From Bacillaceae bacterium (GTDB lineage: Bacteria; Bacillota; Bacilli; JACDOE01), in the NCBI GenBank assembly GCA_017656255.1, contig JACDOE010000034.1, positions 1 to 64,000 on the forward strand: a DNA stretch of 64,000 nt, in the 5' to 3' direction. Shown here piece after piece: positions 17,778-26,301 of the stretch. Below the pieces are notes generated by a model. It did not search any database and was not told the origin of the DNA. It saw only the letters and a program-made list of their open reading frames with translations. Within the stretch, counting starts at the first letter, position 1. Each line of letters opens with the position of its first letter. The position numbers and the translations under genes were made by a program.

Positions 17778-17811
17778 GGAAGGGGAGAATTGTAGATTCC
17801 CCTTCCTTTTT
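17778..17811 (+). terminator. Terminator of Sda-like cassette, dispersed element copy 2
   Basis: A perfect 9-bp stem, GGAAGGGGA with TCCCCTTCC, encloses the loop GAATTGTAGAT and is followed by TTTTTG. It is also followed by TTTCCCGGGTAA, as at 5332. Confidence 0.9.
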
Positions 17812-17873
17812 GATTTCCCGGGTAATTTCTTGTCAAAACAGCCCCGCATGACGTCAAAACTTCAGGTTGCCTT

Positions 17874-17903
17874 TTATCACATTTCCCATCCTGATTGTAT
17901 AAT
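17874..17903 (+). promoter_or_regulatory. Candidate promoter of the amidohydrolase operon
   Basis: TTATCA (17874-17879) and TATAAT (17898-17903) are spaced by 18 bases, about 90 bases before the amidohydrolase start and beyond the terminator of the preceding unit. Confidence 0.5.
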
Positions 17904-17992
17904 CAACGAATTTTGTCATTTGTCTTATTACCGGTCATAAAATTGATGGAACAGGCTTATGTATTAAATACCTGAAATCTGTAAAGGAGAGG

Positions 17993-19021
17993 ATGAATGT
18001 GTACAGGACGGAAAGCGGGGAAGAGATTTTTGTTATCGATAGCCATGTGCATTATTGGGACGGTAGCCCGGAAAATCAGGAGAATATCCACGGCAAGCAG
18101 TTTATTGATTGTTTCTATGACTATCATCGGAATTTGAGTCCTGAAGATTACGTGTGGCCGAAGGACAAGTTCGAAAAGTATGACAGCCAGACCATGGCCC
18201 ATGATTTGTTCGTCAAAGGATATGTGGATATGGCGATTTTCCAGCCCACTTATCTCTCAGAATTCTACAAGAACGGATTTAATACCACGGAACAAAATGC
18301 GGAACTGGCCAAACTTTATCCCGATCGGTTTATTGTTAACGGTGCCTTTGACCCCCGGGACGGAGAACGTGGCCTGGCGTACCTCGAACAACTTTCCGAA
18401 ACCTATGGCATCAAAGGGGTCAAGTTATATACGGCAGAATGGAAGGGCAGTTCCAAAGGATACAAACTGTCTGACCCCATGACGTACAAATATCTCGAAA
18501 AATGTTGTGAACTGGGGATTCAAAACATCCATGTCCATAAAGGACCGACTATCACACCGCTTAATCGAGACGCCTTTGATGTGGCGGATGTGGATGAAGC
18601 GGCCAGTGCATTTCCCGAATTAAACTTTATTGTAGAGCACGTCGGACTTCCCCGTCTGGAAGATTTCTGCTGGATCGCCACCCAGGAACCGAATGTCTAT
18701 GGCGGACTGGCGGTTGCGATGCCGTTCGTCCATGCCCGTCCCCGCTACTTTGCCACCATTATCAGTGAACTTCTGTATTGGCTTGATGAGGACCGAATTC
18801 TGTTTGCCAGTGACTATGCCATCTGGGAACCAAAATGGCTGATTGAAAAATTCATGGCATTTGAACTTCCGGAAGATATTCAGGAAGAGACGGGTATCAC
18901 GTTAACCCTGGACATCAAGAAAAAGATTCTTGGCGAAAATGCAGCCAGACTCTACGGTATCGACATTGATTCGCAAAAGGAAAAATTGAAAGCGGATGCA
19001 GGGCTAAAAGGGGCCTCGTGA
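17993..19021 (+). CDS. Amidohydrolase family protein (Amidohydro_2)
   Basis: A 342-residue TIM-barrel metal hydrolase of the Amidohydro_2 family (PF04909). Likely metal ligands are the HxH of IDSHVHYWDG, His in IHVHKGPT, His in IVEHVGLPR and Asp in LFASDYAIWEP. Relatives act on carboxylated aromatic rings or lactone-like bonds, but the substrate here is not evident. The gene is followed after 6 and 4 bases by DUF59 and alcohol dehydrogenase genes. That trio is, from what I know, the set that follows the four subunit genes of propane/acetone/phenol-type binuclear-iron monooxygenases in actinobacteria. ATG 17993 is very close to AAAGGAGAGG (3 bases); GTG 17999 is an alternative start. Confidence 0.85.
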   Translation: MNVYRTESGEEIFVIDSHVHYWDGSPENQENIHGKQFIDCFYDYHRNLSPEDYVWPKDKFEKYDSQTMAHDLFVKGYVDMAIFQPTYLSEFYKNGFNTTEQNAELAKLYPDRFIVNGAFDPRDGERGLAYLEQLSETYGIKGVKLYTAEWKGSSKGYKLSDPMTYKYLEKCCELGIQNIHVHKGPTITPLNRDAFDVADVDEAASAFPELNFIVEHVGLPRLEDFCWIATQEPNVYGGLAVAMPFVHARPRYFATIISELLYWLDEDRILFASDYAIWEPKWLIEKFMAFELPEDIQEETGITLTLDIKKKILGENAARLYGIDIDSQKEKLKADAGLKGAS

Positions 19022-19027
19022 TCAAAG

Positions 19028-19741
19028 ATGAAGACGAAGGTGGATCGGAGAAAAGAAGTAGAAGACCGATTGGCTCAGGTGATGGACCCGGAACTGGATG
19101 AATCTCTGATTGAACTGGGATTCATCGATGAAATCCGGATTGACGGTAGACGGGTGACTGTTTCTTTCAAGCTTCCCACTTACTGGTGTTCCCCTAATTT
19201 TGCTTTCTTGATGGCTTCCGACATTCGGGACCGCATCCGGGAACTGGACTGGGTAGATGAAGTATCGGTGAGGTTAAAAGATCATCTGTATGCGGATGCG
19301 ATTAATGACGGGGTTTCTAAAAACCGATCCTTTGCCGAAACATTCCCCGAATTTTCATCCGGGGAACTCAACCAACTGAGAAAAACGTTTCGAGATAAAG
19401 CGTTTCTTGCCCGCCAGGACAGACTGATCCGTTATTTGTTAAAACGAGGGATGACAAAGACAGCCATTTTGAATTTCACTATTCAGGATCTGCAGGAATT
19501 GTCAGGCGATTATCCTGCTTTGAAAAATCACATCGAATCTTATTTGTCTATACGGCGTGAGTGCCTCGGTACAGGTGAGGCGCATGATACCGCATTCGTC
19601 AAAAAAGATGGCAGGCGGATCGCCCTGCAGGAATTTGCAGATTACTTAAAAGAAACCCAGCGAACCCGGGTGAGTATGGAATTTAATGCGATCCATTGCA
19701 GGGGGCTTTTCCAGACACGTTATCACAAGGAGGAGGAATGA
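19028..19741 (+). CDS. DUF59 (MIP18-like) metal-sulfur assembly protein
   Basis: A 237-residue cytoplasmic protein. Residues about 8-85 form a DUF59/FeS_assembly_P domain (PF01883): RLAQVMDPELDESLIELGFI, then the conserved Cys in LPTYWCSPN. This domain occurs in SufT, PaaD and MIP18 proteins that help insert iron or Fe-S cofactors. The remaining 150 residues are basic and helical with no domain I recognise. It lies between the amidohydrolase and alcohol dehydrogenase genes, spaced by 6 and 4 bases. In monooxygenase operons the equivalent protein is thought to help mature the iron enzyme; here no such enzyme is encoded nearby. Confidence 0.8.
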   Translation: MKTKVDRRKEVEDRLAQVMDPELDESLIELGFIDEIRIDGRRVTVSFKLPTYWCSPNFAFLMASDIRDRIRELDWVDEVSVRLKDHLYADAINDGVSKNRSFAETFPEFSSGELNQLRKTFRDKAFLARQDRLIRYLLKRGMTKTAILNFTIQDLQELSGDYPALKNHIESYLSIRRECLGTGEAHDTAFVKKDGRRIALQEFADYLKETQRTRVSMEFNAIHCRGLFQTRYHKEEE

Positions 19742-19745
19742 GTAA

Positions 19746-20771
19746 ATGAAAGCATGGCGCTTATATGAGTATAACCAGCCGCTACGTTTTGAAGAAGTGG
19801 AAGATCCGGTGATCACGGATCCCCATGATGTCGTTGTTAAAATCGGGGGTGCCGGTGTCTGTCATACAGATCTGCACCTGATCGAAGGCATCTGGGCAGA
19901 AACACTGGGAACCCCTTTACCCTATATTATTGGACACGAAAATGCCGGCTGGGTTCATGCCGTCGGATCATCCGTAACTGAATATGAAGTGGGAGATCCC
20001 GTGATAGTTCATCCGGTGATGAGCTGTGGCAAATGTCTGAGTTGCCGTTCAGGTGAGGATATGCACTGTGTAAATCTTAAGTTTCCAGGACTGACGGTGG
20101 ACGGGGGATATGCCGAGTATCTGAAAACCTCAGAACGTGCTTTGATAAAACTGGATGACCATGTAAAGCCCCACGAGGTAGCGCCTCTGGCTGATGCGGG
20201 CATTACTGCTTACCGGGCGGTGAAAAAAGTGGTTCCGCTGGCCAACCCGGGTACAAAAGTGGTCATGATTGGCATGGGTGGACTCGGTCACATCGCAGTT
20301 CAACTTATGCGTGAACTGGGTAATTCAGATATCATAGCCGTAGACATCAACGATGAACGGCTCAATATGGCCCTGGAATATGGGGCGGATGAAGCCGTCC
20401 GGGCCGATGATGGTCTGGTGTCCCAGGTGCAGGGACTGACGGGGAATGAGGGAGCCGATATCATTGTCGATCTGGTGGGCAGTGATCAGACTCATGCCGA
20501 CAGTATGCAAATGCTACGAAAAGGTGGCTCTTATTTTGTGATCGGATATGGTGGTGAACTGAAAGTACCGTCTCTCAATATGATCAACAATGAGTTTAAC
20601 ATCATCGGCAACCTGGTTGGAAATTATGTTGAGCTATATGAGTTGATGCAGTTGCATGCTCGGGGAAAGGTGAAGTTACATGCCACCCAGTATGGTCTTG
20701 AAGAGGCCGGAGATGTGCTGAAACTGTTGCATGATGGAAAGATAAATGGACGGGCAGTGCTGGTGCCGTAG
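19746..20771 (+). CDS. Zinc-dependent alcohol dehydrogenase
   Basis: A 341-residue medium-chain dehydrogenase. Catalytic zinc ligands are Cys and His in GVCHTDLHLIEG and the GHENAGWV signature. Four Cys in CGKCLSCRSGEDMHC hold the structural zinc. The Rossmann motif is VVMIGMGGLGHIAVQL, followed by the acidic DIN, which favours NAD(H). Overall the protein matches the NAD-dependent secondary or primary alcohol dehydrogenases that oxidise the product of hydrocarbon or ketone monooxygenases. ATG 19746 follows AAGGAGGAG. It is the last gene of the three-gene operon; a terminator lies at 20797. Confidence 0.93.
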   Translation: MKAWRLYEYNQPLRFEEVEDPVITDPHDVVVKIGGAGVCHTDLHLIEGIWAETLGTPLPYIIGHENAGWVHAVGSSVTEYEVGDPVIVHPVMSCGKCLSCRSGEDMHCVNLKFPGLTVDGGYAEYLKTSERALIKLDDHVKPHEVAPLADAGITAYRAVKKVVPLANPGTKVVMIGMGGLGHIAVQLMRELGNSDIIAVDINDERLNMALEYGADEAVRADDGLVSQVQGLTGNEGADIIVDLVGSDQTHADSMQMLRKGGSYFVIGYGGELKVPSLNMINNEFNIIGNLVGNYVELYELMQLHARGKVKLHATQYGLEEAGDVLKLLHDGKINGRAVLVP

Positions 20772-20796
20772 GTTAAGACAATGTGGAGCCTTGAAA

Positions 20797-20833
20797 AGGA
20801 GGGGAATCCGAGTTGTACGGGTTCCCCCTCTTC
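20797..20833 (+). terminator. Terminator after the alcohol dehydrogenase gene
   Basis: AGGAGGGGAA and TTCCCCCTCT flank the loop region around GAGTTGTAC; a T-rich stretch follows. The symporter gene begins 25 bases later. Confidence 0.7.
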
Positions 20834-20857
20834 TTAACAAGAAAGGAGCGTGACATA

Positions 20858-22339
20858 ATGAATCAAATTCAAACATACATGTGGATCGGACTAATAATCC
20901 TGATTGCCATTACCATCTGGCTTGGTTATCTCGGGTTTAAGAGGACGAAGAATGTCTCAGATTTTGCGATTGCAGGCGGCAATATGGGGCCGGTTATATT
21001 AGGCCTTGCTTTTGCCAGCACGTTCTTTAGTGCTGCTACTTTTATTGGTTATACAGGTTGGGCTTATCAGTGGGGGTTTTCGTCGCTATGGATTTACCTC
21101 GCTCTCATTGGAGCATCCCCCCTGGGGTTAATTTTAATAGCAAAAAAAGCCCGGGAGTTGAACATTAAACAAAAATCACTGTCTCTATCGGACTGGCTTG
21201 GAGATCGTTATAATAGTGATTTTTTAAGAGTTGGAACAGCCTTGATCAGCCTGTTTAACATTTTTTATATTGCTGCTCAGTTTGCGGCGGGAGCCTGGAT
21301 TTTTAATACGTTATTAGGTCTTCCCTATACAGCTGGTTTAACCATAATAGCCCTGATTGTTGTCTTGTACACTTATGGAGGCGGTTCATATGCCGATATT
21401 TATACGGATGCGTTTCAGGCTGTGTTGATGGCTATTATGGGGATTCTCGTTTTGGTTTCAGGATTTTGGATGATTAAAGGGGATGGGTTTACAGGTATTC
21501 TGGAAAACCTGTCAGCCAATCTAAGTGAACAGGGCGAACAGATGATTGCCGTGATTAATCCTGAGTCAGCTGTTTTCTATTCCGTGTCCGCCATTATCGG
21601 AGCGTTTATCATCGAATTTGCCTTTTCATCTCAACCCCAATTATTTAACAAAGTTCTGGCTCTCAAGCATCCGAAAGACATGGCAAAAATGATCATCGTT
21701 TATGTTTTGGCAACTATCTGTTTTTTGTCAGTCATATTTGGAGGATTATATGCCGCCATGTTTGTCCCTTCCGTGGATCATCCGGATAAAGCTTTACTGG
21801 AGTATGTAGCCATTGCTTTTCCACCTGCTATAGCAGCCTTTTTGGGATTGGTTGTCATTGCGGCAGCCATGTCAACGACCGATGGAATCTTTGTCGTTAT
21901 GTCAATGGTTATAGCCAATGATATTTACCGAAAATTTCTGGTTCCCAGGAAATGGGTTAAAACAGCTGACGATCAGGTTGAAAAAACGGCGCTCAAATTA
22001 AGTCGCTGGGTCACGATTGTAGTTGGGGTTATTGCTTATATACTGGTGTTAAATCCTCCTGAATCAATGGGAACGTTTATCTGGATTGGAATATCAGGTG
22101 TTGCTTCCGGAACGCTGGGTCCATTGATTGTCGGCCTGTTTTTTCCTCGGAGGGCCAGTGCGATAGCTGCCAACATTTCCATGATTTCCGGAGTGGTTTC
22201 CTATTTGATTATCTTAATGCTGGGATTTGAGAGAAGTACCATGGCTGCCGGTGCCTGGGCAGTTTGTGTCGGGGTTGTGGCCATGATCATTGCGGGATTC
22301 TTTTTTCCCGGAGAGAAAAAATCAGAATCAACCGTATAA
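20858..22339 (+). CDS. Sodium:solute symporter family protein
   Basis: A 493-residue membrane transporter of the SSS family (PF00474), with about 13 helices. Family features are the N-terminal FKRTKNVSDFAIAGGNMGP, the FFSAATFIGYTGWAY segment and YTYGGGSYADIYTDAFQAVL near helix 5/6. These transporters use the sodium gradient to import acids, sugars, amino acids or proline; substrate is not evident. ATG 20858 follows AAAGGAG by 9 bases. A tiny membrane-protein gene follows after 15 bases, and an amidase gene after that, suggesting import and hydrolysis of an amide-containing compound. Confidence 0.92.
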   Translation: MNQIQTYMWIGLIILIAITIWLGYLGFKRTKNVSDFAIAGGNMGPVILGLAFASTFFSAATFIGYTGWAYQWGFSSLWIYLALIGASPLGLILIAKKARELNIKQKSLSLSDWLGDRYNSDFLRVGTALISLFNIFYIAAQFAAGAWIFNTLLGLPYTAGLTIIALIVVLYTYGGGSYADIYTDAFQAVLMAIMGILVLVSGFWMIKGDGFTGILENLSANLSEQGEQMIAVINPESAVFYSVSAIIGAFIIEFAFSSQPQLFNKVLALKHPKDMAKMIIVYVLATICFLSVIFGGLYAAMFVPSVDHPDKALLEYVAIAFPPAIAAFLGLVVIAAAMSTTDGIFVVMSMVIANDIYRKFLVPRKWVKTADDQVEKTALKLSRWVTIVVGVIAYILVLNPPESMGTFIWIGISGVASGTLGPLIVGLFFPRRASAIAANISMISGVVSYLIILMLGFERSTMAAGAWAVCVGVVAMIIAGFFFPGEKKSESTV

Positions 22340-22354
22340 TAGGAGGAAATGATG

Positions 22355-22456
22355 ATGTGGGTTAACGAAATGATGACTATCTGGTTATGGGGAACTATTA
22401 TTTCTTTAGCGTTAATATTTTATAGTTTATGGAAATGGTATTTCCCCAAAAAATAA
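22355..22456 (+). CDS. Small single-helix symporter accessory protein
   Basis: A 33-residue protein with one transmembrane helix (MWVNEMMTIWLWGTIISLAL, then IFYSLWKWYFPKK). Three tandem ATG codons (22349, 22352, 22355) follow AGGAGG at 22341-22346; 22355 has the best spacing. It begins 15 bases after the SSS symporter stop. Short membrane proteins in this position are known partners of some sodium:solute symporters, with a helix followed by a Trp/Lys-rich cytoplasmic end, so I read it as the symporter's small subunit. It is too short for most gene finders. Confidence 0.65.
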   Translation: MWVNEMMTIWLWGTIISLALIFYSLWKWYFPKK

Positions 22457-22485
22457 TAAATGGTTCGTTTAAAGGAGAGAAAAAG

Positions 22486-23919
22486 ATGTCTACTTGTCAA
22501 AGTAATGAGATGTTAAAGTGGGATCTTGTTCATCTGTCAAAGTCTTTGGAGAAAAAAGAAGTTTCTCCGGTAGAAGTGATAAAAGAACTTTTAAAGAGAA
22601 TTAAAAGGGTGGACGTTCATTTAAACTCGTTTATTACCATCATGGAAGAAGAAGCACTAAAGTCGGCTCGGAAGGCTGAAAAGGAAATTATGCAAAATGG
22701 TATGAAAAGCCCTTTGCACGGGGTTCCAATAGGCTTAAAAGACATCATAAATACACGCGGCACCTCTACAACAATGGGGTCGGAGATATTTAAGAATTAT
22801 ATTCCTGACGCAGATGCAACGGTGGTAGAAAAATTGAAGGAAGCCGGGGCCATCATCATTGGGAAATTGAACCTTCATCAATTTGCTTACGGTCCTACAG
22901 GGGATCGGTCATATTATGGAGCTGTCCGTAATCCTTATAATCTCTTTAAGATGACGGGAGGTTCAAGTAGCGGATCAGGCGCGTCTGTTGCTGCCTTTTT
23001 ATGTTACGGTGCTTTGGGTACGGATACCGGTGGTTCCATAAGAATTCCGTCATCCTGTTGTGGCATTGTAGGAATGAAACCAACATTTGGCAGAGTGAGT
23101 AAACACGGGGTTTTTCCTTTAAGCTGGTCGCTTGATCATATTGGTCCCATGACGAGGACGGTGAAGGATAATGCGATTATGTTAGGAATTTTATCAGGGT
23201 ATGATGACAGAGACCCTTACTCCAAAAAAAGTGAAGCAGAAGATTTTACACGAATGATCGGAAAAAGTATTAAAAATAAAAAGATTGGAGTTCCCACGTC
23301 CTTTTTCTTTGAAAATGTTGAGAAGGAAGTAGCTATAATAGTCACAAAAACCATTAAAAGTTATCAGGATCTCGGAGCAGAAGTTATACATGTGGATATT
23401 CCTTATTTGTCTGATATGTTGTGGGCGCACCAAACTATCTTAAAAACAGAGGCTTTTGCCGTACATCAAAAACGACTTCAGACGTATCCGGATAAATGGG
23501 AACCGGAGGTCAGGGAACGGTTGATGACAGGCCTCGAACCGAAAGGATATGACTATGCAAATGCCCGGTATATTCAAATGAATTCAATTAAAATATTTCA
23601 AAGGATATTGAATCAGGTAGATGCCGTTATCGCTCCAACAATACCGATTTTGCCACCTGATATCGATCACAGAGATATTGATATTTATGGGTACAAAGAA
23701 CATGTTCGTGTTTCTATGACCAGGCTTACAGGTATCGCAGATCTTAATGGTTTTCCAAGTCTGTCTCTCCCCTGTGGTTTCTCCGCTGAAGGGCTTCCTG
23801 TAGGTGTACAACTGATAGGAAAACCGTTTGATGAAAGTATTTTGTATCAATTGGGAGGTGCACTGGAGCAGTATTTAAACCTTCCAAAAGGAGTCTGGGA
23901 CAACTGCGAACAGGAATAA
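22486..23919 (+). CDS. Amidase signature family hydrolase
   Basis: A 477-residue amidase (PF01425). The Ser-cisSer-Lys catalytic triad is visible: Lys in GVPIGLKDIINT, cis-Ser in the MTGGSSSGSGAS stretch and the nucleophile Ser in GTDTGGSIRIPSS. GatA, the tRNA amidotransferase subunit, has the same fold, but no gatC or gatB is adjacent, so a catabolic amidase is more likely. I chose ATG 22486 because AAAGGAG lies 8 bases upstream; an earlier in-frame ATG at 22429 overlaps the small membrane protein gene. The gene is preceded by the symporter unit and followed by a new promoter at 23943. Confidence 0.9.
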   Translation: MSTCQSNEMLKWDLVHLSKSLEKKEVSPVEVIKELLKRIKRVDVHLNSFITIMEEEALKSARKAEKEIMQNGMKSPLHGVPIGLKDIINTRGTSTTMGSEIFKNYIPDADATVVEKLKEAGAIIIGKLNLHQFAYGPTGDRSYYGAVRNPYNLFKMTGGSSSGSGASVAAFLCYGALGTDTGGSIRIPSSCCGIVGMKPTFGRVSKHGVFPLSWSLDHIGPMTRTVKDNAIMLGILSGYDDRDPYSKKSEAEDFTRMIGKSIKNKKIGVPTSFFFENVEKEVAIIVTKTIKSYQDLGAEVIHVDIPYLSDMLWAHQTILKTEAFAVHQKRLQTYPDKWEPEVRERLMTGLEPKGYDYANARYIQMNSIKIFQRILNQVDAVIAPTIPILPPDIDHRDIDIYGYKEHVRVSMTRLTGIADLNGFPSLSLPCGFSAEGLPVGVQLIGKPFDESILYQLGGALEQYLNLPKGVWDNCEQE

Positions 23920-23942
23920 ATACATACAACCCCCATCACTTA

Positions 23943-23951
23943 TGTTATAAT
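23943..23951 (+). promoter_or_regulatory. Extended -10 promoter of the SDR gene
   Basis: TGTTATAAT is a perfect extended -10 (TGnTATAAT). The -35 region is poor, as expected for this class. Transcription would begin near 23957, which excludes an in-frame ATG at 23955 and supports the start at 23994. Confidence 0.6.
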
Positions 23952-23993
23952 TTCATGAAATCGCATTCATCACACAAACCGGGGAGTGAGAAA

Positions 23994-24761
23994 ATGACCA
24001 CGAATTCATTATTTGATTTATCAGGAAAAGTCGCCGTCGTCACAGGTGCCAGCAAAGGAATCGGAAAAGATGTCGCCGTTTATCTGTCTGAATCCGGCGC
24101 GGATATGGTCCTGATCGCACGGGACCAACAGGAGCTGGAATCGGTGGCCGATACCATCGAAAAACGGGGAAGAAAAGCGTTGCCCATAGCTTATGATCTG
24201 GCTGATGTGTCAGGTCTTGATTCCATCACCGACCGAATCCTCCGTCATTACGGCCACATCGATATTCTATTTAATAATGCCGGCACCAATATTCCCAAAC
24301 CGGCGCTCGACGTCACGGAGGAAGACTGGGATACAGTGCTGGGTCTCAACCTGAAAAGCGCTTTTTTCATGACCCAGTCCGTCGGACGCCACATGGTCAG
24401 CCGCAAAAAGGGGAAAATCATCAACATGTCATCGCAGATGGCCCTGGTCGGGTATCAGAACAGAAGTGCCTATGCGGCAAGTAAAGCAGGTTTATCCCAA
24501 TTAACCCGGCAGCTGGCCATAGAATGGGCTCCCTATCACATCAATGTAAATGCCGTTGCCCCGACTTTTGTCGAGACTCCGTTGACCCGTCCGATGCTTG
24601 AGAATGAGGCATTCAGACAGGAGGTCATCAACCGGATTCCGCTGGGTCGTGTCGGAAAAACGGAGGACCTGTTCGGAGCCGTGTTGTATCTTGCGTCGGA
24701 GGCTTCGGATATGGTCACCGGACAGACGCTGGTGGTCGACGGGGGATGGACCGTCTGGTAG
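23994..24761 (+). CDS. Short-chain dehydrogenase/reductase
   Basis: A 255-residue classical SDR. The cofactor motif is VTGASKGIGKDVAV, NNAG follows at about residue 90, and the catalytic residues are Ser in IINMSSQMALVG and the YAASK motif. Downstream VNAVAPTFVETPLT and VVDGGWTVW close the domain, as in glucose dehydrogenase/3-oxoacyl reductase-like SDRs. The acid-neutral residue after the second strand does not settle NAD versus NADP. ATG 23994 follows GGGGAGTGAG. Next to an M20 peptidase gene; the substrate is unknown. Confidence 0.9.
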   Translation: MTTNSLFDLSGKVAVVTGASKGIGKDVAVYLSESGADMVLIARDQQELESVADTIEKRGRKALPIAYDLADVSGLDSITDRILRHYGHIDILFNNAGTNIPKPALDVTEEDWDTVLGLNLKSAFFMTQSVGRHMVSRKKGKIINMSSQMALVGYQNRSAYAASKAGLSQLTRQLAIEWAPYHINVNAVAPTFVETPLTRPMLENEAFRQEVINRIPLGRVGKTEDLFGAVLYLASEASDMVTGQTLVVDGGWTVW

Positions 24762-24822
24762 GAGTTATTGCATCAAACATCATCCCTGATATTCACTTCA
24801 AAATAAGGTGGTGAACGAATTC

Positions 24823-25986
24823 ATGCCTCATCTCTCATTACAAACCTGGCTCGAAAAGCATAACGCCGTCCCATTTCTGCAGGAGGCCGTTCAGTGCAAC
24901 ACAGTTAATCCACCGGGAAATGAACGCCTGCTGGCTTCCCGCATCCAGGATGTCCTCCATCAGCATGGCATTGACAGTCACATGTATGTCCATGAAAACG
25001 AACGGGTCAACCTGGTCGCCCGGATCGCCGGCAAAAACCCGGGAAAAAGACTGGTGTTCAGCGGCCATCTTGACACCGTGCCGGTGGGGGAAGTTCCCTG
25101 GGAAGTCCCGCCTTTCTCCGGAGAGATCATCGATGGCCGTCTCTATGGCCGGGGGTCCACTGATATGAAAAGTGGGCTGCTCGCCTTAATGTATGCGTTC
25201 ATTTATATGAAAGAGACAGACGTGCCGTTCAACGGAGAACTTGTGTTTGCCGCCAGTTTTGGCGAGGAAACCGGCAGTGAAGGGGCAGCCGTGATGGTGG
25301 AGGAAAAACAGATTCCCCCTTTTGATGCCATGGTGATCGGGGAACCGACGGCCAATCAGATTTTCGTCGCCCACAAAGGGGTGCTGTGGGTGGAAGTCAG
25401 CAGCAAAGGTAAAACCGCCCATGGTTCCATGCCGGATCAGGGGGTCAACGCCATCCTCCCGATCAATCATTTTATGAACGGATTGCAGGAGATTCGGTTT
25501 ACATACCAGAAACATCCCCTGCTGACCGATCCCACCATGAGTGTCACAACGATAAAAGGGGGCATGAAAACCAATGTCATCCCTGATCAGTGTACGCTCA
25601 CGCTGGACATTCGCACGCTGCCCGACCAGAAACACGATCAGATCCTTGCGCAGTTGCAGGAGGTCGCCGACAGGGTGATGACCCATAACCCGTCAGCTTC
25701 CCTTGAGATCAAGCCGATCTTGAACCTTCCCGGGATTGGAACGGATCCCGAAGCGGAGATCGTTCAGGCGGCCTGTTCCGTGATGAACAAGAGCAGGGAC
25801 GATGTAAAAGGGGTTAATTATTTTACGGACGGGTCTGTGTTTTCCCGTTACGCAGCCGGGGACATTGTGATTCTGGGCCCGGGAATTCCGGAACTGGCCC
25901 ACCAACCGGATGAGTATGTGGACATTGAGCGGTATCTGGAGGCGGTATCGATTTATTATGGGATGGCGCAGGCGTATTTGAAGTGA
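24823..25986 (+). CDS. M20-family metallopeptidase (ArgE/DapE-like)
   Basis: A 387-residue enzyme of peptidase family M20. Zinc ligands appear as His in LVFSGHLDTVP, the bridging Asp in GRGSTDMKSGL, the catalytic and ligand Glu pair in FGEETGSEGA and the distal His in LAHQPDEYV. The insert domain with PDQGVNAI...MKTNVIPDQCTLTLDIRT is typical of ArgE/DapE/CPG2 proteins, which remove an acyl group from amino acids or hydrolyse small peptides. I chose ATG 24823 because AAGGTGGTGA lies 8 bases upstream and is itself the anti-SD match; two GTG codons inside that sequence are unlikely starts. A terminator lies 145 bases downstream. Confidence 0.88.
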   Translation: MPHLSLQTWLEKHNAVPFLQEAVQCNTVNPPGNERLLASRIQDVLHQHGIDSHMYVHENERVNLVARIAGKNPGKRLVFSGHLDTVPVGEVPWEVPPFSGEIIDGRLYGRGSTDMKSGLLALMYAFIYMKETDVPFNGELVFAASFGEETGSEGAAVMVEEKQIPPFDAMVIGEPTANQIFVAHKGVLWVEVSSKGKTAHGSMPDQGVNAILPINHFMNGLQEIRFTYQKHPLLTDPTMSVTTIKGGMKTNVIPDQCTLTLDIRTLPDQKHDQILAQLQEVADRVMTHNPSASLEIKPILNLPGIGTDPEAEIVQAACSVMNKSRDDVKGVNYFTDGSVFSRYAAGDIVILGPGIPELAHQPDEYVDIERYLEAVSIYYGMAQAYLK

Positions 25987-26130
25987 TGAAAATCATCTAA
26001 TAGTCACGATTAATCTGAGTTATAACGTTATCACGGTTATAACCGTTTCACAAAATTGAATTGAAAAAAACGAGATGGATCACAGCGATCTGATGAGCAA
26101 TATAATCCATTTTTCATCCAACGTGTTTAG

Positions 26131-26160
26131 GAAGGGGAAAAGGTTCCCCTTCTTTTTTTT
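26131..26160 (+). terminator. Terminator after the M20 peptidase unit
   Basis: GAAGGGGAA (26131-26139) pairs with TTCCCCTTC (26144-26152) around a 4-base loop, followed by eight T. Confidence 0.88.
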
Positions 26161-26260
26161 GTGCTTATCGGCGAAACAAACCTGGGAACCCGTTCAGTAC
26201 AAATCTGGATTACATAGACTCTAGCAGAATCAAAAGATAACCATATTCCCTCACCTGTTC

Positions 26261-26294
26261 TGTTACATCCATACTCATCAGTATGGATGTAACA
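26261..26294. repeat. Dispersed palindrome, copy 1
   Basis: Perfect 14-bp arms, TGTTACATCCATAC and GTATGGATGTAACA, flank a 6-base centre. The family has further members at 39095, 40512 and 46389. No T tract follows, so it is not a standard terminator. Confidence 0.9.
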
Positions 26295-26301
26295 ATACTT
26301 A

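Noticed and set aside
22486-23919. Amidase as GatA subunit of tRNA amidotransferase
   Set aside because: No gatB or gatC adjoins, and the neighbours are transport and catabolic genes.
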